A stretch of 64,000 nucleotides of DNA. It comes from Clavaria fumosa (Eukaryota; Basidiomycota; Agaricomycetes; Agaricales; Clavariaceae). Made by a program: the position numbers and the translations under genes. Positions 1 through 10,426 of this stretch are shown in pieces; positions within the stretch are counted from its first letter, which is position 1; each line of letters begins with the position of its first letter. The notes below the pieces were generated by a model. It made no database searches and was not told where the DNA came from. It saw only the letters and a program-made list of their open reading frames with translations. Location of the stretch: positions 3,286,001 to 3,350,000 of the forward strand of contig OX637801.1 of the NCBI GenBank assembly GCA_951802425.1. The letters are read 5' to 3'.

Positions 1-1
1 C

Positions 2-121
2 CCCCACGAGGACAACACATGGGAGCCAAAGGCGAACCTGAAGAAAGCGGCTGAGGCGATCGCAGACTTCCACCGAAAACACCCTGAGGCAGCACGTTGT
101 CTCACGGTGTCCTTTGCCTGA
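2..121 (+). CDS. Ty3/gypsy pol, C-terminal chromodomain tail (partial)
   Basis: The window opens inside a reading frame that begins HEDNTWEPKANLKKAAEAI and ends at TGA 119-121. The tryptophan-containing motif followed by a leucine/alanine-rich helix and DFHRKHPEA is the end of the chromodomain found at the C-terminus of fungal Ty3/gypsy (chromovirus) Pol. The rest of the element lies to the left, outside the window. It is followed directly by an extra ORF, a polypurine tract and an LTR, which is the normal order for the 3' end of such an element. The family assignment is secure; whether the element is intact cannot be judged. Confidence 0.8.
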   Translation, partial: PHEDNTWEPKANLKKAAEAIADFHRKHPEAARCLTVSFA

Positions 122-226
122 GTAATCACACACTCAGGGTCGAGCACTTAAAAAGAAAAAAGACCACATGCGACTTCGCTCACCGAACACCTTCCTCCCC
201 TCTCCTTACAACCAACACCCTCTGCC

Positions 227-976
227 ATGCCGCCCGACCGCACACCCACAACCCCACGCCGCAGGACCCCGGGACCGCCTTACTTCACCCGCCGCGCAGC
301 TGGATGGCCTAACCGCCTACCACGCCCACCTCCCGCCGAGACCACTCGCCAACGACCCGGACCTGACCCACGGGGCACACCACCGAGGCTCCAGGGCCCA
401 CCGTCGTCCCCCGGCACAACCCCCCGCATGCGCCACATCTTAGACATGGTACGGATCCCCCACGCACGCCGAGTGCTGGGATTGGACCCCCCACCGCTTA
501 TGACCGACGACCCTCCTATGCGGATACCACAGTTCCAACAGAACAGAGAACTTCTAGAGCCCGAAGATGATGTCTGGCTCCGTAGGATGGCTGAGCGGCT
601 TAGCGTAAGCTTCAGTCACACGATGTGGACCGAAATGTGAGGACTACAATTCGAACAACAACAACGCGTCCTCCGCGCTTCCCCCATCCTCGTCGAGATA
701 TGGGTCAACTCCCGAAACACAAGACTACGATTCGAGGTTCCCCTACCGCCCGAACCGATCCTACAAGAGGAGTGGGCCGTACACCATAGCCGCACAGGCC
801 CCGCCTGGGTCATACCCATAACTACTGACATAATGCGCCCATGGATCGTTCCCGGCGACGCCTACGAGCACCCCCTCGTGCCAGACACACGAGACACCAG
901 CGTCGACCCCCCCACTGAGCTCGAACCGCTGACCGAACCACCATCACGCGAATGCCAGGAAAGTCCGGAGGCCTAG
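227..976 (+). pseudogene. Extra sense ORF between pol and 3' LTR of a Ty3 element, one in-frame stop
   Basis: An ATG at 227 opens a frame that stays open for 249 codons to TAG 974-976, apart from one TGA at 638-640. That stop could be a C-to-T change of CGA at a CpG. The product is basic and proline/arginine-rich at the N-terminus (MPPDRTPTTPRRRTPGPP). It then becomes more globular, with segments such as RHILDMVRIPHARRVLGLD and PPEPILQEEWAVHHSRTG. I see no signal peptide, membrane segment, zinc knuckle or envelope-like feature, and I do not recognise the family. Its place, downstream of pol in the same orientation, is where some Ty3 elements carry an accessory ORF. Confidence 0.5.
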
Positions 977-999
977 CGGGCCTGTTGAGACGACGGACC

Positions 1000-1014
1000 A
1001 CTGGGAGGGGATAA
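1000..1014 (+). other. Polypurine tract of the first Ty3 element
   Basis: The purine-rich stretch CTGGGAGGGGATAA lies directly before the TGTTAC start of the LTR. This is the usual priming site for plus-strand DNA synthesis. Confidence 0.5.
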
Positions 1015-1357
1015 TGTTACAATTCCTCCGCCTGCACCCCTTTTCGTATGTCACACCCCCTTTTTCACTCCTCACACCATGCGCACACCCCTCTCCCTTC
1101 GCCTGTCACATGCCGCATGCCCTCCCCCTTTCTATGCTATCACCATGACTCATGTCGCGCCTCGCTACCTACACGTGTCAGCCTTCTCTTATCATGACTC
1201 CTTGTGACTCACACTTGTGTACTATATAAGTAGCCACTCTAGTAACACGTATCTCTAGGTTGTTACTTCTAATCACTTTCTCCCTTGCTCTCATTCGACC
1301 GACTCCCACCTGAGTTCCTCGAATAACTGAGAGTCAACGCGACATTAGTTGACACAA
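1015..1357 (+). mobile_element. 3' LTR of the first (plus-strand) Ty3 element
   Basis: The LTR begins TGTTACAATTCC right after a polypurine tract, and carries TATATAAG at 1223-1230 in plus orientation. The right end is uncertain: CA dinucleotides at 1355 and 1357 are both possible. No partner LTR lies inside the window, so neither the end nor a target duplication can be confirmed. Confidence 0.6.
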
Positions 1358-1410
1358 GGTGAGTTTTATTTGTTTTTTACACATACTTAAACTTATTTTT
1401 TATTTATTAG

Positions 1411-1968
1411 AACAAGAGGTCAATCTCTGGGGAACACGATGTGAGTTGGAAGAGGTGCAACTTGAGTTGGAGAAGTTGCGAGGAGACTACAAGGGTAAGT
1501 CCTGTAATTATGATGGTTGAAATATGTTGATCTTTGTCTTCAGAATTGTTGAAGATGTTAGAGGAAGCATGGGGAGAATCGCAGGAGTTGAGGAATGCTC
1601 TAGGAAGGTCGCGGGAAGGGAAGGAAAGTAAGTGACCCATTTGGAACTTAAAATAAGTTGATGTTTGACAGTCTGTTAGAGATGGATGGGGTCTTGCAGG
1701 CATTGCGTGGATGAATCAGCGAATTCTGTGCATGGGGGCATTGCAGCCTCAAAGTTGTTTTCTTCAGTTACAAAGAGTTACTTCATAAGATGTCAAGTGG
1801 GGTGGAGTTGTCAGTGGTGACAAAGTGGGTGGAGAAAGAGCAAGATCGGTTGCGGGCTAAATAATGGGGTTCCTGCAAGTGGACCAGACTGGATGGTTGA
1901 TCGAGGAGGAGGAGGGAGAGCAGACGGAGGAGAAAAGTCCCAGTGCTTGCGACCAGTAAATAAAATTT
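1411..1968 (+). pseudogene. Spliced coiled-coil ORF remnant downstream of the LTR
   Basis: Three exon-like blocks with good fungal splice signals follow the LTR: 1411-1494, 1544-1627 and 1700 onward. Their introns are 1495-1543 and 1628-1699, and a further donor at 1360 (AAG|GTGAG) sits at the LTR edge. The first two exons are both 84 nt, both flanked by phase-1 introns. They encode charged helical peptides (CELEEVQLELEKLRGDYK; MLEEAWGESQELRNAL). A later open stretch ends EEEEGEQTEEKSPSACDQ* near 1968, followed by AATAAA, but reaching it needs a frame change. The gene is probably broken. It lies antisense to the adjoining minus-strand Ty3 element and just behind an LTR promoter. The family is not recognised. 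Confidence 0.35.
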
Positions 1969-2054
1969 TTCTTGTTGTAATTTTATTGTGTATATGAATT
2001 GCTGTGAAATCCAGAGTGAGAAAGTGAAGAAAAATGAAAAGGAGGCAAGGAAAA

Positions 2055-5000
2055 TTATTGAGTTGCATGAGTAGCATGGGGTTTTTCCAGGTAGGTTGCG
2101 TGGAAGTCCTGGAGGAGTTCCTTCAATCTGGAAAGTAATTCTATGGGTTCCCAGGTGTCGTCCTCGGGTCTGTAACCTTCCCAACGTACAAGGTAGAGCA
2201 CTTTCCTACCCCTCCTTCGAGAATCTAGTATGTTGGCGACTTCGTAGTGTTGTTCACCATTGACTTCAATAGGGGGCGGGGGTTGCTGTTGTTGCTGGGG
2301 GAAGGTGTCATCGTAGACCTTCTTGAGTAACGAAACATGGAAGACATTGTGAATTCCTTGCATCGATTTTGGCAACTGGAGGCGATAAGCATGAGTCAAA
2401 ACTTTCGTGAGTATAGAGAAAGGTCTGGCTCATTTCAAATCCAGTTTCTTCATCGGCCTCTTTGTCTTCACATTCCATAGGTCTAACCACACTTTCGTCC
2501 CTTCCCTCCAATCCAGTGTAACCTCTCTCTTCCTGTCCACAAAGCGTGAATAGGCGTCATTTGCGACCTTGAGTTGATCTCGTAGGTGCTGATGGAGCAT
2601 CTTGAGATCGGTCACGACCATGTGGGCCTCATGTGCAGGTATCCCTTCGAGGGAAATCATGAGTCTTGGATGGTATCCCTTGTTTGCAAAGAACAGGGAG
2701 ACACCAGTCGCTCTATGGGGGGTATTATTGTATACGAACTCGGCGAGCAGAAGTTGGTAGGTCCAATCATCCTTCTGGTAGTTCATATAGATTTGTATGT
2801 ATTGCTTGAGTATTTGATTGACCCGTTCGGTTTGTCCATCAGTCTCAGGATGGTAGGCTGTGGAGAGATTGGAAGTAATATCCAGAGCCTGACATAATGA
2901 AGACCAAAACTTAGAAATGAATAATCTTCCTCTATCTGACACTATGTCTGTGGGTAGCCCATGCTTTGAGAAGATGTGGGTGATGAAGTGTTGGGCCAAT
3001 TCCTTTGTGGTGTCAGTAGTGTTGGAGGAGATAAAGATTGCTTGCTTCATAAGTTGGCAGATGATAATGAGAATCGAGTCAAAGGTCGCAGAGAGGGGGA
3101 GGGCTTTGATATGGTCCATCGAAATCGAAGACCAAGGTCGCTCGCCTATGGGCAAGGGTTTGAGGAGTCCATAGGGTTTGTGTCGGACGGGTTTTGCCCT
3201 TGCGCAGGTGTGACAACCATGGACGTAGGTGGTTACGTCCTTTCTGAGTCCTGGCCAGAAAAACATCCTATTTATTAGCTGGGTTGTCTTCCTTATACCT
3301 GGATGTCCTCATAGTTTGTGGTCGTGGTTGGAGCATAGAATATCGAATCGGAGAGAGTCGTGGTCGGGAACATATATTTTGCCATCTCAAAGTAATAGTG
3401 AACCATCAGGTGAAAGTGAGAATGCCTTGTCACAACCTTGTGAAGCATCTTGAGACTTTCTGGAGAAGTAAAGGTCATGAGGAGCATGTCAGATTTGCGA
3501 GAATAGAGCTTCTTCATTGAGGATGATGGCTGCTCAAAGGAGTTCCAGTGGTATCACGACTTTATTGTTTTGTGCATTGGTCGCAGGTTGGTCGGATTTC
3601 TTCAGGTAGACATCGGGTTGTCACATGAGGGCATCTGGCTTCATGCCTAGCTTTCCTGCTCAATAATGAATCACATAGTCGAAACTGGAAAGATACTCTG
3701 CCCAGCAGGCCTGTCGGCAGCTGAGTTGCTTCATGGTGGTAAAATATCGCAAGTTATTGTGATCAGAGAAAACTTGGATTTGGTATCTTGTGCCTTTGAG
3801 GTATGCTCTCCACTGCTTGAATGCTTCATGTATTGCAAGGAGCTCTTTGTCATAAATGTTGTAGTTGAGCTCTGCAGCGATCATTGTACATGTGTGGAAG
3901 GCAATAGGATGTAGCTCATTAGTCGCAGGATCAGTTTGGGAGAGAATGGCTGCTATGGCGTAATCAGAAGTGTTGCATTCTAGGGTAATGGGGTAGTTGG
4001 GGTCATAGTGTTGGAGGACGGGAGCTTCAGTAAAGGCTTGCTTGAGTGTTTCGAAGATTTGTTGACATTGCAGGCTCCACTTCCAAGGCTTATCCTTGCG
4101 GAGGAGTCGTGTAAGTGGAATAACGATGCCGGAGTAGTTATCTATGAATCTTCAATAAAAATTAGCGAAGCCTAAGAAGCTCTGAAGGTTGCGGATCTTT
4201 GTGGGTATGGGCCAACTTAGAATAGCCTGTATCTTCAAAGGGTCCATGGCAATTCCATTGGGAGACACTATAACTCTGAGGTATTCAACCGTCGTGGTGT
4301 GGAAATCACATTTCTCAGGTTGCGCATGTAGGTCTGCCTTACGTAGATGTCATAGGACCTCTTGGACGTGGTCGCGATGTTGTTCGAGGTTGTCCAAGTA
4401 AATCAGGATGTTGTTGAGGTAGACTACTACGTTAACGTTGACCAAGTCATGGAATATATCGTTCATGAGATGCTGAAAGGTCGTGGGTGCATTTGTGAGT
4501 CCAAAAGGCATAACAAGATATTCGAATGCACCGTAGCGAGTGCAGAACACAGTTTTCCACTCATCTCCTTCAGCCATCCTCACATTGTTATACCCAACAC
4601 AAAGATTGATCTTGGAGTAGATTTTGGCTGAATGCAGCTGGTCGACGAGGGTCTCGATTCGAGGGATAGGGTAACGGTTTTTGCAGGTAATCTTGTTAAG
4701 ACCTCGATAGTCAACACAGAGGCGAAGACTTCCATCTTTCTTTTTTATGAAGAGTACTGGTGTAGTAGGCTGTACTGGTGATGGCTGCAAATGGGTGTTC
4801 ATGGCCAGGTTCTTCAGGGGGTCTTGTCACACATCGGAGACACTAGACAGAACCTTGGAGGATGTGGAGGTTGAGTGTAAAATGTTCAGAGAATGAAAAT
4901 ATACGTTGTCCGGAGTATCCGGTATCGGGTCCAATAGAGTCTGGTGTTCGGATCGAAAGTTCAAGGGGCCAGCGACGATGAAGGCCAGCAGTTCGAGAGG

Positions 5001-5970
5001 TATCACAAAGGGTGGGCTTGTCAAAGGTCGCAACAAGAGGATGACGGTCCAAAAAGCCAAATTTCCATAGAGTCTGGTACATACTCAAGTACATTTTTGT
5101 AAGTACAGCAAATCCAATTCTACGGAAGTCTCTGGAAGTTACAGAAGGTAATGTGGTATTGTGTGCAAGGTCATATAGAGGTCATAAGTCATAAAGGAAT
5201 CATGCAGTTTGGAGGAACAAAGTGTCTGATGATCGGTGTACATCTGGACTGCTTGTTAAATGAAGGAAAGTGTAGGGGGTACAGCAAGGGAGTACTAGGA
5301 ACAATGGGCAAAGTGCTGTAAAGGGTTTGATATGTTGAAATGAATAGACACTTGAAAGGGAACACAATATGAAATTTACAGCATGGTATATGAAATAAAG
5401 GAAGGAAAATGGAATAGTGAATATGTCAAGCACTTACCATGCTGGAGTGATGAAATAGAGAAGTGTAGGCAGTGTATGTGACCTGCAGGCTGTGATCTTT
5501 ATGGGGGATTGAGGACCGGAGAGTCCGGTATCGGACATTTATCAGATGTTCCGGACATTATCAGACAGTGTCGGATCATTATCGGGTGCTGTTGCCTTTG
5601 ATGCCAAATATCCAGATAGTCAGTATCTGTCATGTTTCCTCATTTAAACCATATATTATCCTTACACCGGTGTGCCCGTGGGTGACTTTGAAGGCCAAAT
5701 GAAGCCTTTCTCCAACATGTCGTCCAAATAATCCTTCAATGTCTTTAATTCCACCTCTGACATGTTGTATAGTTTCCCATGAGGAGGTGTCATGCCTTCC
5801 TCAAGTTCAATTTGGTGGTCATAGTCACAGTGCAGAGGTAGTTCCCGGGCTAGGGCTTCGGAAAATACATCCATGTAGTTGTGGTACTCTTGTGGAACTA
5901 TTTCTTCTGGTTTCGGGGGAGAGGTTTGGGTGGTTGCGGAACTCGCAAGTAGGGATTCTGTTAGGATAAT
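2055..5970 (-). pseudogene. Decayed Ty3/gypsy pol (RT-RNaseH-IN-chromodomain), minus strand
   Basis: Reading the minus strand downward, recognisable pieces are: RT start (5970-5674, with PEEIVPQEYHNYMDVFSEALA), RT core (4758-4350), RNase H (about 4000-3660, KELLAIHEAFKQWRAYLKG), integrase (about 3540-2430) and chromodomain (2400-2055, VLYLVRWEGYRPEDDTWEP). The RT catalytic motif reads YLNN where YLDD is expected. The integrase still shows D (SISMDHI), D (VSDRG) and E (TDGQTERVNQ). Stops and frame breaks occur between blocks, for example after SSFDYVIHY. The element is interrupted inside the RT by a 905-bp insertion (4764-5668). Its upstream parts continue at 7.8-9.66 kb and 17.9-19.26 kb. Confidence 0.85.
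4764..5668. mobile_element. 905-bp insertion inside the RT of the old Ty3 element
   Basis: The RT frame breaks at GTPV and resumes at [11 protein letters not shown]. The intervening 905 bp are flanked by a direct GGTGT (4759-4763 and 5669-5673), consistent with a 5-bp target duplication. It has no convincing ORF, and its ends do not show clear TG..CA. The right end contains several short CCGGACATTATC/CGGATCATTATC repeats (about 5515-5590). A solo LTR or a non-autonomous element are both possible. Confidence 0.5.
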
Positions 5971-5974
5971 GCAT

Positions 5975-7813
5975 GCCTGTTGTACCTTACCATATGTAGT
6001 GCTGTCCTATGTTTGAAATTATGCTGGTATGCGTCTCATTAGTCTACAGACTTACTGCTCTACTCTACATGTGCCTTCTGTACCAATATCCATGAAAACC
6101 ATTTGTTTTTGGTTTGCTGTCTAAAGTAAAAGTACAGGAAATTTATCCTCAAAAGAAGATCAGGCTCTAGAGAAAGAACCAAGAATCGCACAAAGACGCG
6201 GTTAATACCGTTGAATTCCCATTCTTTGATAACCCTCAATTCCAAATTTACGAAAGGAAACAACGGTTATTCATTCTTTAAATTAGATAATACTATTCTA
6301 GTTGCCTCTTCTAAGTAAAGGATAAATAGCGACAGCATGGCAGAAGAATGGAGAGATCTGAAGAGACAGAAGTGTAGGGAGGGTATGTAGGGTCATACCT
6401 GTAAATTTACGAGAGGAGCGAAGCATTTGCGAGTTCGCTACAAGGTCGCGAACTCGCCAGCATGGGCTGGCAGCACTTTGGTGTTGTGGGGCAGCCCGAT
6501 CGTGATTGGATCTCGATCGGGCGATCGAGAACAGGGTCGGCTGGATTCCCACGAAGGCAGGGGCAGTGATCGGCGCTGATGGCCGACACTGCCGCATTGC
6601 CAAATATGGAGTACTCCTCCTTGTGAGCAGGCTGCATGCTCGCGACCTTTGTGCGCAGTCCCTCGGCCCTTCCCTCATCTCCCATTGTACTAGGGTGGTA
6701 CTAGTATATATTTGGCATGGAATAGGGTTGAAACATATACTAAATAGGGCTAATACACTTAATTAGGATTAGTCTGGGGGAGATAAGAGGAAGCAAAGGG
6801 AATAAAGATGAAGGGATGACGCGATCGACACGGGAAACACTGCGGGGCATCGCAGGAGCAATCGGGGACGGCTGTGGGGTCCTCCCCTACAATCCCCGAC
6901 GATCACAAACAGAGAAATGACTCATAATGAGTCATTATGATTATTTTTAGAATAATCTGAAACTTCGAAATGAAATATCTCAATAGGGAAATGAGATAAA
7001 ATTATGATCTAACCTAATATGTAAACCCACCGAATTCTCCTTATTTTAGAATACTTAAACGGTAGTTTTGGTATACTATTTAAGGAGCTATGCTGTATAC
7101 TTCCAAATGTAGTAGATAGACGAAATTGAGTATAAATAGCCACCGGAACTTCGCGTTCCAGGCACCATTAAGTACCCACATATTGTCTGAACCATCCCTG
7201 AAAGGGACTAAGCCCAAGTCTAGCCCAGTAAGGAGCTAAGGACATATTTAGTTAAACTAAGGATTTAATCTAGTTAAACTAAATACAGTAATTACTGACT
7301 AAGGACCCTGTCTGGTCAGATGATTTTAATATTCAGAGGTAGTCATGCTTCGGGACTGCCGCCCTGTGCCGGCTCCCCTCGGCGCGGTAAGTATTGAGCG
7401 ACTTATGAATATTTTAGTTTGGTGTGCAAGGTGTTATACTGTACATAGTGCTACTGTATTCATGAGAGTAAGTAAGGGAATATCTAGAGAACCACTGAGA
7501 GTTAAGCAAAGGTTTGCAGAGGTGAAGTGGTCTAGACGATCAGGGGAGTCTCTGAGACCCTTTGACGTGTTTCTCCTTTGCCTGGTTAATTAGCTATTCA
7601 CTATTCTTTTGATGACCTATTTACACTAACTTGGCTTAAGTGGGTGATATCTATGGACTGGTCAGCTATTGAGCCATGGTACCAACCTGTGGACTACCAC
7701 TAGGTTGGGGTGGACTCATGGGGGTCAGTAGCTAAGGCCATAGGTTATCAACACTTAGGTTACTGAAATGATAATATCAGCCCAAGGCAGTACCTTGCTG
7801 AATTGACTAGTTA
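5975..7813. mobile_element. 1.8-kb unclassified insertion, possibly containing a solo LTR
   Basis: The old minus-strand element is broken again between its protease-RT linker and its RT. The insertion is bounded by imperfect direct repeats TAATGCAT (5967-5974) and TAGTGCAT (7814-7821). No protein domain is recognisable. A TATAAATAG at about 7131 followed by a splice-like GGTAAGTATT at 7386 gives part of it the look of an LTR with leader. A GC-rich, palindromic patch rich in CGATCGGGC lies around 6490-6540. Terminal repeats were not found, so this may be more than one insertion. Confidence 0.35.
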
Positions 7814-9656
7814 TAGTGCATTTGGCAGGAAGGTGTGGAACTGAGTAACCTACTAGTCCTGTAGGTTAGACTATGAATAGATTGGGGAGGGGTTTGAGTC
7901 AGTCTGACTCCTGGCTGCTCAATTCTATTTATAGACAGTACCGGATCCATAACAGATTCATCGTTGTAGGGGTTGTTTGCAGGTTGGAAATACAGGAGTC
8001 CTATAAATTCCCCTTGTTGCTCCAAGTGACGAAGCATAGTTAGTGAATGGCACGGGTAACCCATGGGTAAATTTGACTGTACCCATACCTGCACCTGACA
8101 GTACCCTTACCCATGGGTATGGGTCCACTAAACTGCCGGGTATGGGTATGGGTTTGTACTTCTAACTATGCTATGCACAAATACAATGGTGTCCTACCCA
8201 TCTGCCATCTCCTCCTCATCTCCTTCAACTTCAGCCAGTACTGTGACACCCATAACATCATTGTCCTTCACTAGACCTAACTTACTCCACATACCAATGC
8301 AAATCAATGCCCAAGTTGACTGAGCTGACAGCCAAATCTGGACATGCAACAATAGGATCCATGCTGACTTGCTACCCATGTACCCCTATGAAGGGTACGT
8401 GTTTTGGAAGGGTCCAGAATCCATTACCCATACCTGCACCTAGCCATACCCATGAAGAAAACCTGTGCGGGTACCAATACCCATGCAATTCACTAAGCGT
8501 AGTGGCCTTGACTAGTTGAACTTGTAAGGGTTTAGGGGGTTTTGGGGTCGAGTTCGCAAGGTCGAGGGAGGGTTTACTCGGGGGTTTTGCATCCAGAATG
8601 GTGAGGGGGATAGTCACAGAGTGGGCTGTTTGTCCGAAACTAAAGGAGAGATTGGTCCAATCAATCATTCCAGGTTTGCAACCAGTCGAGCCCTAGAACG
8701 ACAGGGGTAAGGGGATGAGTCTTAGTGACAAGGAATTTAATGGATTGGATGATATCGTTGGGGAACTTTGTATTAGCGAGGATGTAATGTGTGATGTTTG
8801 AACTGGAGGAACTTCCGTCGAAGTATTGGAGAGGTAGGGGTTGAGGAAGTAGGTTTAGAAGATTCGGACGAGAGTTCACAAGTGTGGAGTCGATAAAATT
8901 CATGGATGCACTGCAGTCCACTAGAGTATTCAATGGAATCGAGCCCAAATCTGGGATTTGTGTTTTTATGAGGAAAGACTGGGAAGACTGAGAAGCAATG
9001 GGCATATTAAAAAAGTTGCGAGAAGACTGAGGGGAAGAGAAACTAGTTGTGGCCTGCACGAGTATGGGGGTTGCTTCTTTGTCGTGACTCAGAGTTCCCC
9101 CAGAAGCTCCTGAGCCACTTCCTCATTTAACTCTTTGTGTGGGTCATCCTCATTCTCTTCCACTTCTCCCTCGACTTCATACACTTCTTGAAAGTCTTCC
9201 TCTCCTTCCTCGAGCATAAACACAGCTCATCCAGCTACTCGTCAATCAGGGCAAGCAGCACTGTAATGTCCGGGCTTTCCACATCTCAAACAAAGATTTC
9301 CCTGATGTCAACATTCTCATTCTTCATTGCTGAGGGGGACATAGGGTGGATTCGGATTCGGATTAGCAGGTTATGGTGGAGTCGCAGGATTTCCTGCAGC
9401 TGGTCTGGACATCGGAGGATTGTTGCCAGCAGTGGGATAAGGTCATGATGTGTTCGCGAAGTTGCAATTTCCACCTTGTTGAGCAGGGGGGGTTAGTGCA
9501 GAATTGAGTTCAGTGGGTCTCACTCTCATACTCCCAGTGCCTCTGGTCAATCTGCATCACCAAATCTCGAAGTTCCTGGTATGTTGTAGGCCGCGGAATG
9601 ACCTTCATAGCCTCTTTAATGCATGTGGACAGTGAATGGTAGAGTTCTGATTGAAG
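7814..9656 (-). pseudogene. Decayed Ty3 gag C-terminus, zinc knuckle and protease of the old element
   Basis: Minus-strand pieces in order: a gag fragment (9656-9510, LQSELYHSLSTCIKEAMKV), a CCHC zinc knuckle (about 9300-9245, CLRCGKPGHYSAAC, spacing C-x2-C-x4-H-x4-C), a retropepsin (9059-8661) and the protease-RT linker (8660-8504 and 8032-7814). The protease motif reads LVDCSAS, close to the expected D-C/S-G-A with the glycine replaced, and ends VVLGLDWLQTWND. The linker is split by the hAT-type MITE. The gag part joins seamlessly to 17886 once the nested 9662-17880 element is removed, which fixes the order of insertions. Confidence 0.75.
8041..8495. mobile_element. hAT-type MITE, 455 bp
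   Basis: The left end TAGTGAATGGCACGGGTA is matched in inverted orientation at the right end (TACCCATGCAATTCACTA). The element is flanked by 8-bp direct repeats AGCATAGT (8033-8040) and AGCGTAGT (8496-8503), which differ by one CpG transition. An 8-bp target duplication and a TA-G-NG start are the hallmarks of hAT elements. There is no transposase ORF. The sequence CCCATACCTGCACC occurs near both ends in the same orientation, and the left third is full of ACCCATGGGTA-type short palindromes. Confidence 0.75.
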
Positions 9657-9661
9657 GGCAG

Positions 9662-10386
9662 TGTTACGACCCCATCCGCTTGCATAAGCACTATCCCCGC
9701 CCCAGACTCCGAGCTCCGTACCAACTCTGATCTGCTCCGCCATAACTTCGTATGCCCCGCTCCGCATCTTCATCAGACTTTACTCCGCCGACCTTCGGAC
9801 CATTCAGACTTCGTTCTAGAACCTTCTCCCTCCATCCCCTCATTCTGTTTACTATTGAGAGGATACCCTTGACCCATGGGAGTCGCTTTTGTTGTTGTTT
9901 CTTTGTTCCAAGAAAATTGCACAGGCACAAGTGGTGAAACTCTCCTAGTAATTTGATAAGTACATTGTTTCACATTACTCTTATACTCTGTCCTTGCAGT
10001 ATAAGTTTCCACCTGTATCTCCCTGCTCCTCAGTTCAAATATTAACGTCTCTTGATCCTAAAAACATCTCTGAGCTTTCGTCCTCATCGTCCTCGCCGTT
10101 CTCCACATCATCCGATCAACTCCGACCAACTCCGACGGACTCCAATCAACTTCGGAGTTTTGACTTGTGTTCTGATCCTCCCTTAGGTATTGTTCTTGTT
10201 TGATAAATAGGGACACGTATATACGCGGTGGCACAACACATATGTTGAGGCCGCAGTCCCATAAGTCTCTCTTCCTCATGTTTACTTCTCCGTTTCTCCG
10301 ATATCGGACTCTGACCGGACTCTGATAGAATATCTCCGCTCCGCTCTGCTAACCCCTTCGCCGCTAACCTTGTTAGGACCCTGACA
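9662..10386 (+). repeat. 5' LTR of nested chromovirus
   Basis: It begins TGTTACGACC and ends CCCTGACA. TATAAG at 10000-10005 lies about 32 nt before 10032, the likely start of R, inferred from the self-priming match described for the primer site. U3 would then be 9662-10031. Short ORFs inside the LTR look incidental. Confidence 0.93.
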
Positions 10387-10388
10387 GT

Positions 10389-10399
10389 ATATTCGAACT
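10389..10399 (+). promoter_or_regulatory. Primer-binding site of Tf1-like self-priming type
   Basis: Two bases after the 5' LTR lies ATATTCGAACT. No TGG, which a tRNA primer ending in CCA would require, is found at the LTR edge. Instead the 11 nt are perfectly complementary to AGTTCGAATAT at 17526-17536 in the 3' LTR, about 30 nt after a TATA-like box. The 5' LTR copy (10032-10042) has a single CpG-to-CpA change. An 11-nt match between transcript 5' end and primer site is the arrangement known from Tf1 of fission yeast. Confidence 0.65.
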
Positions 10400-10426
10400 T
10401 CAAACCTCGTATATACAAACTTAACA

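Noticed and set aside
9752..10279. Several 60-80-aa ORFs inside the LTRs
   Set aside because: Present in both LTRs only because the LTRs are copies. They overlap the promoter and R region.
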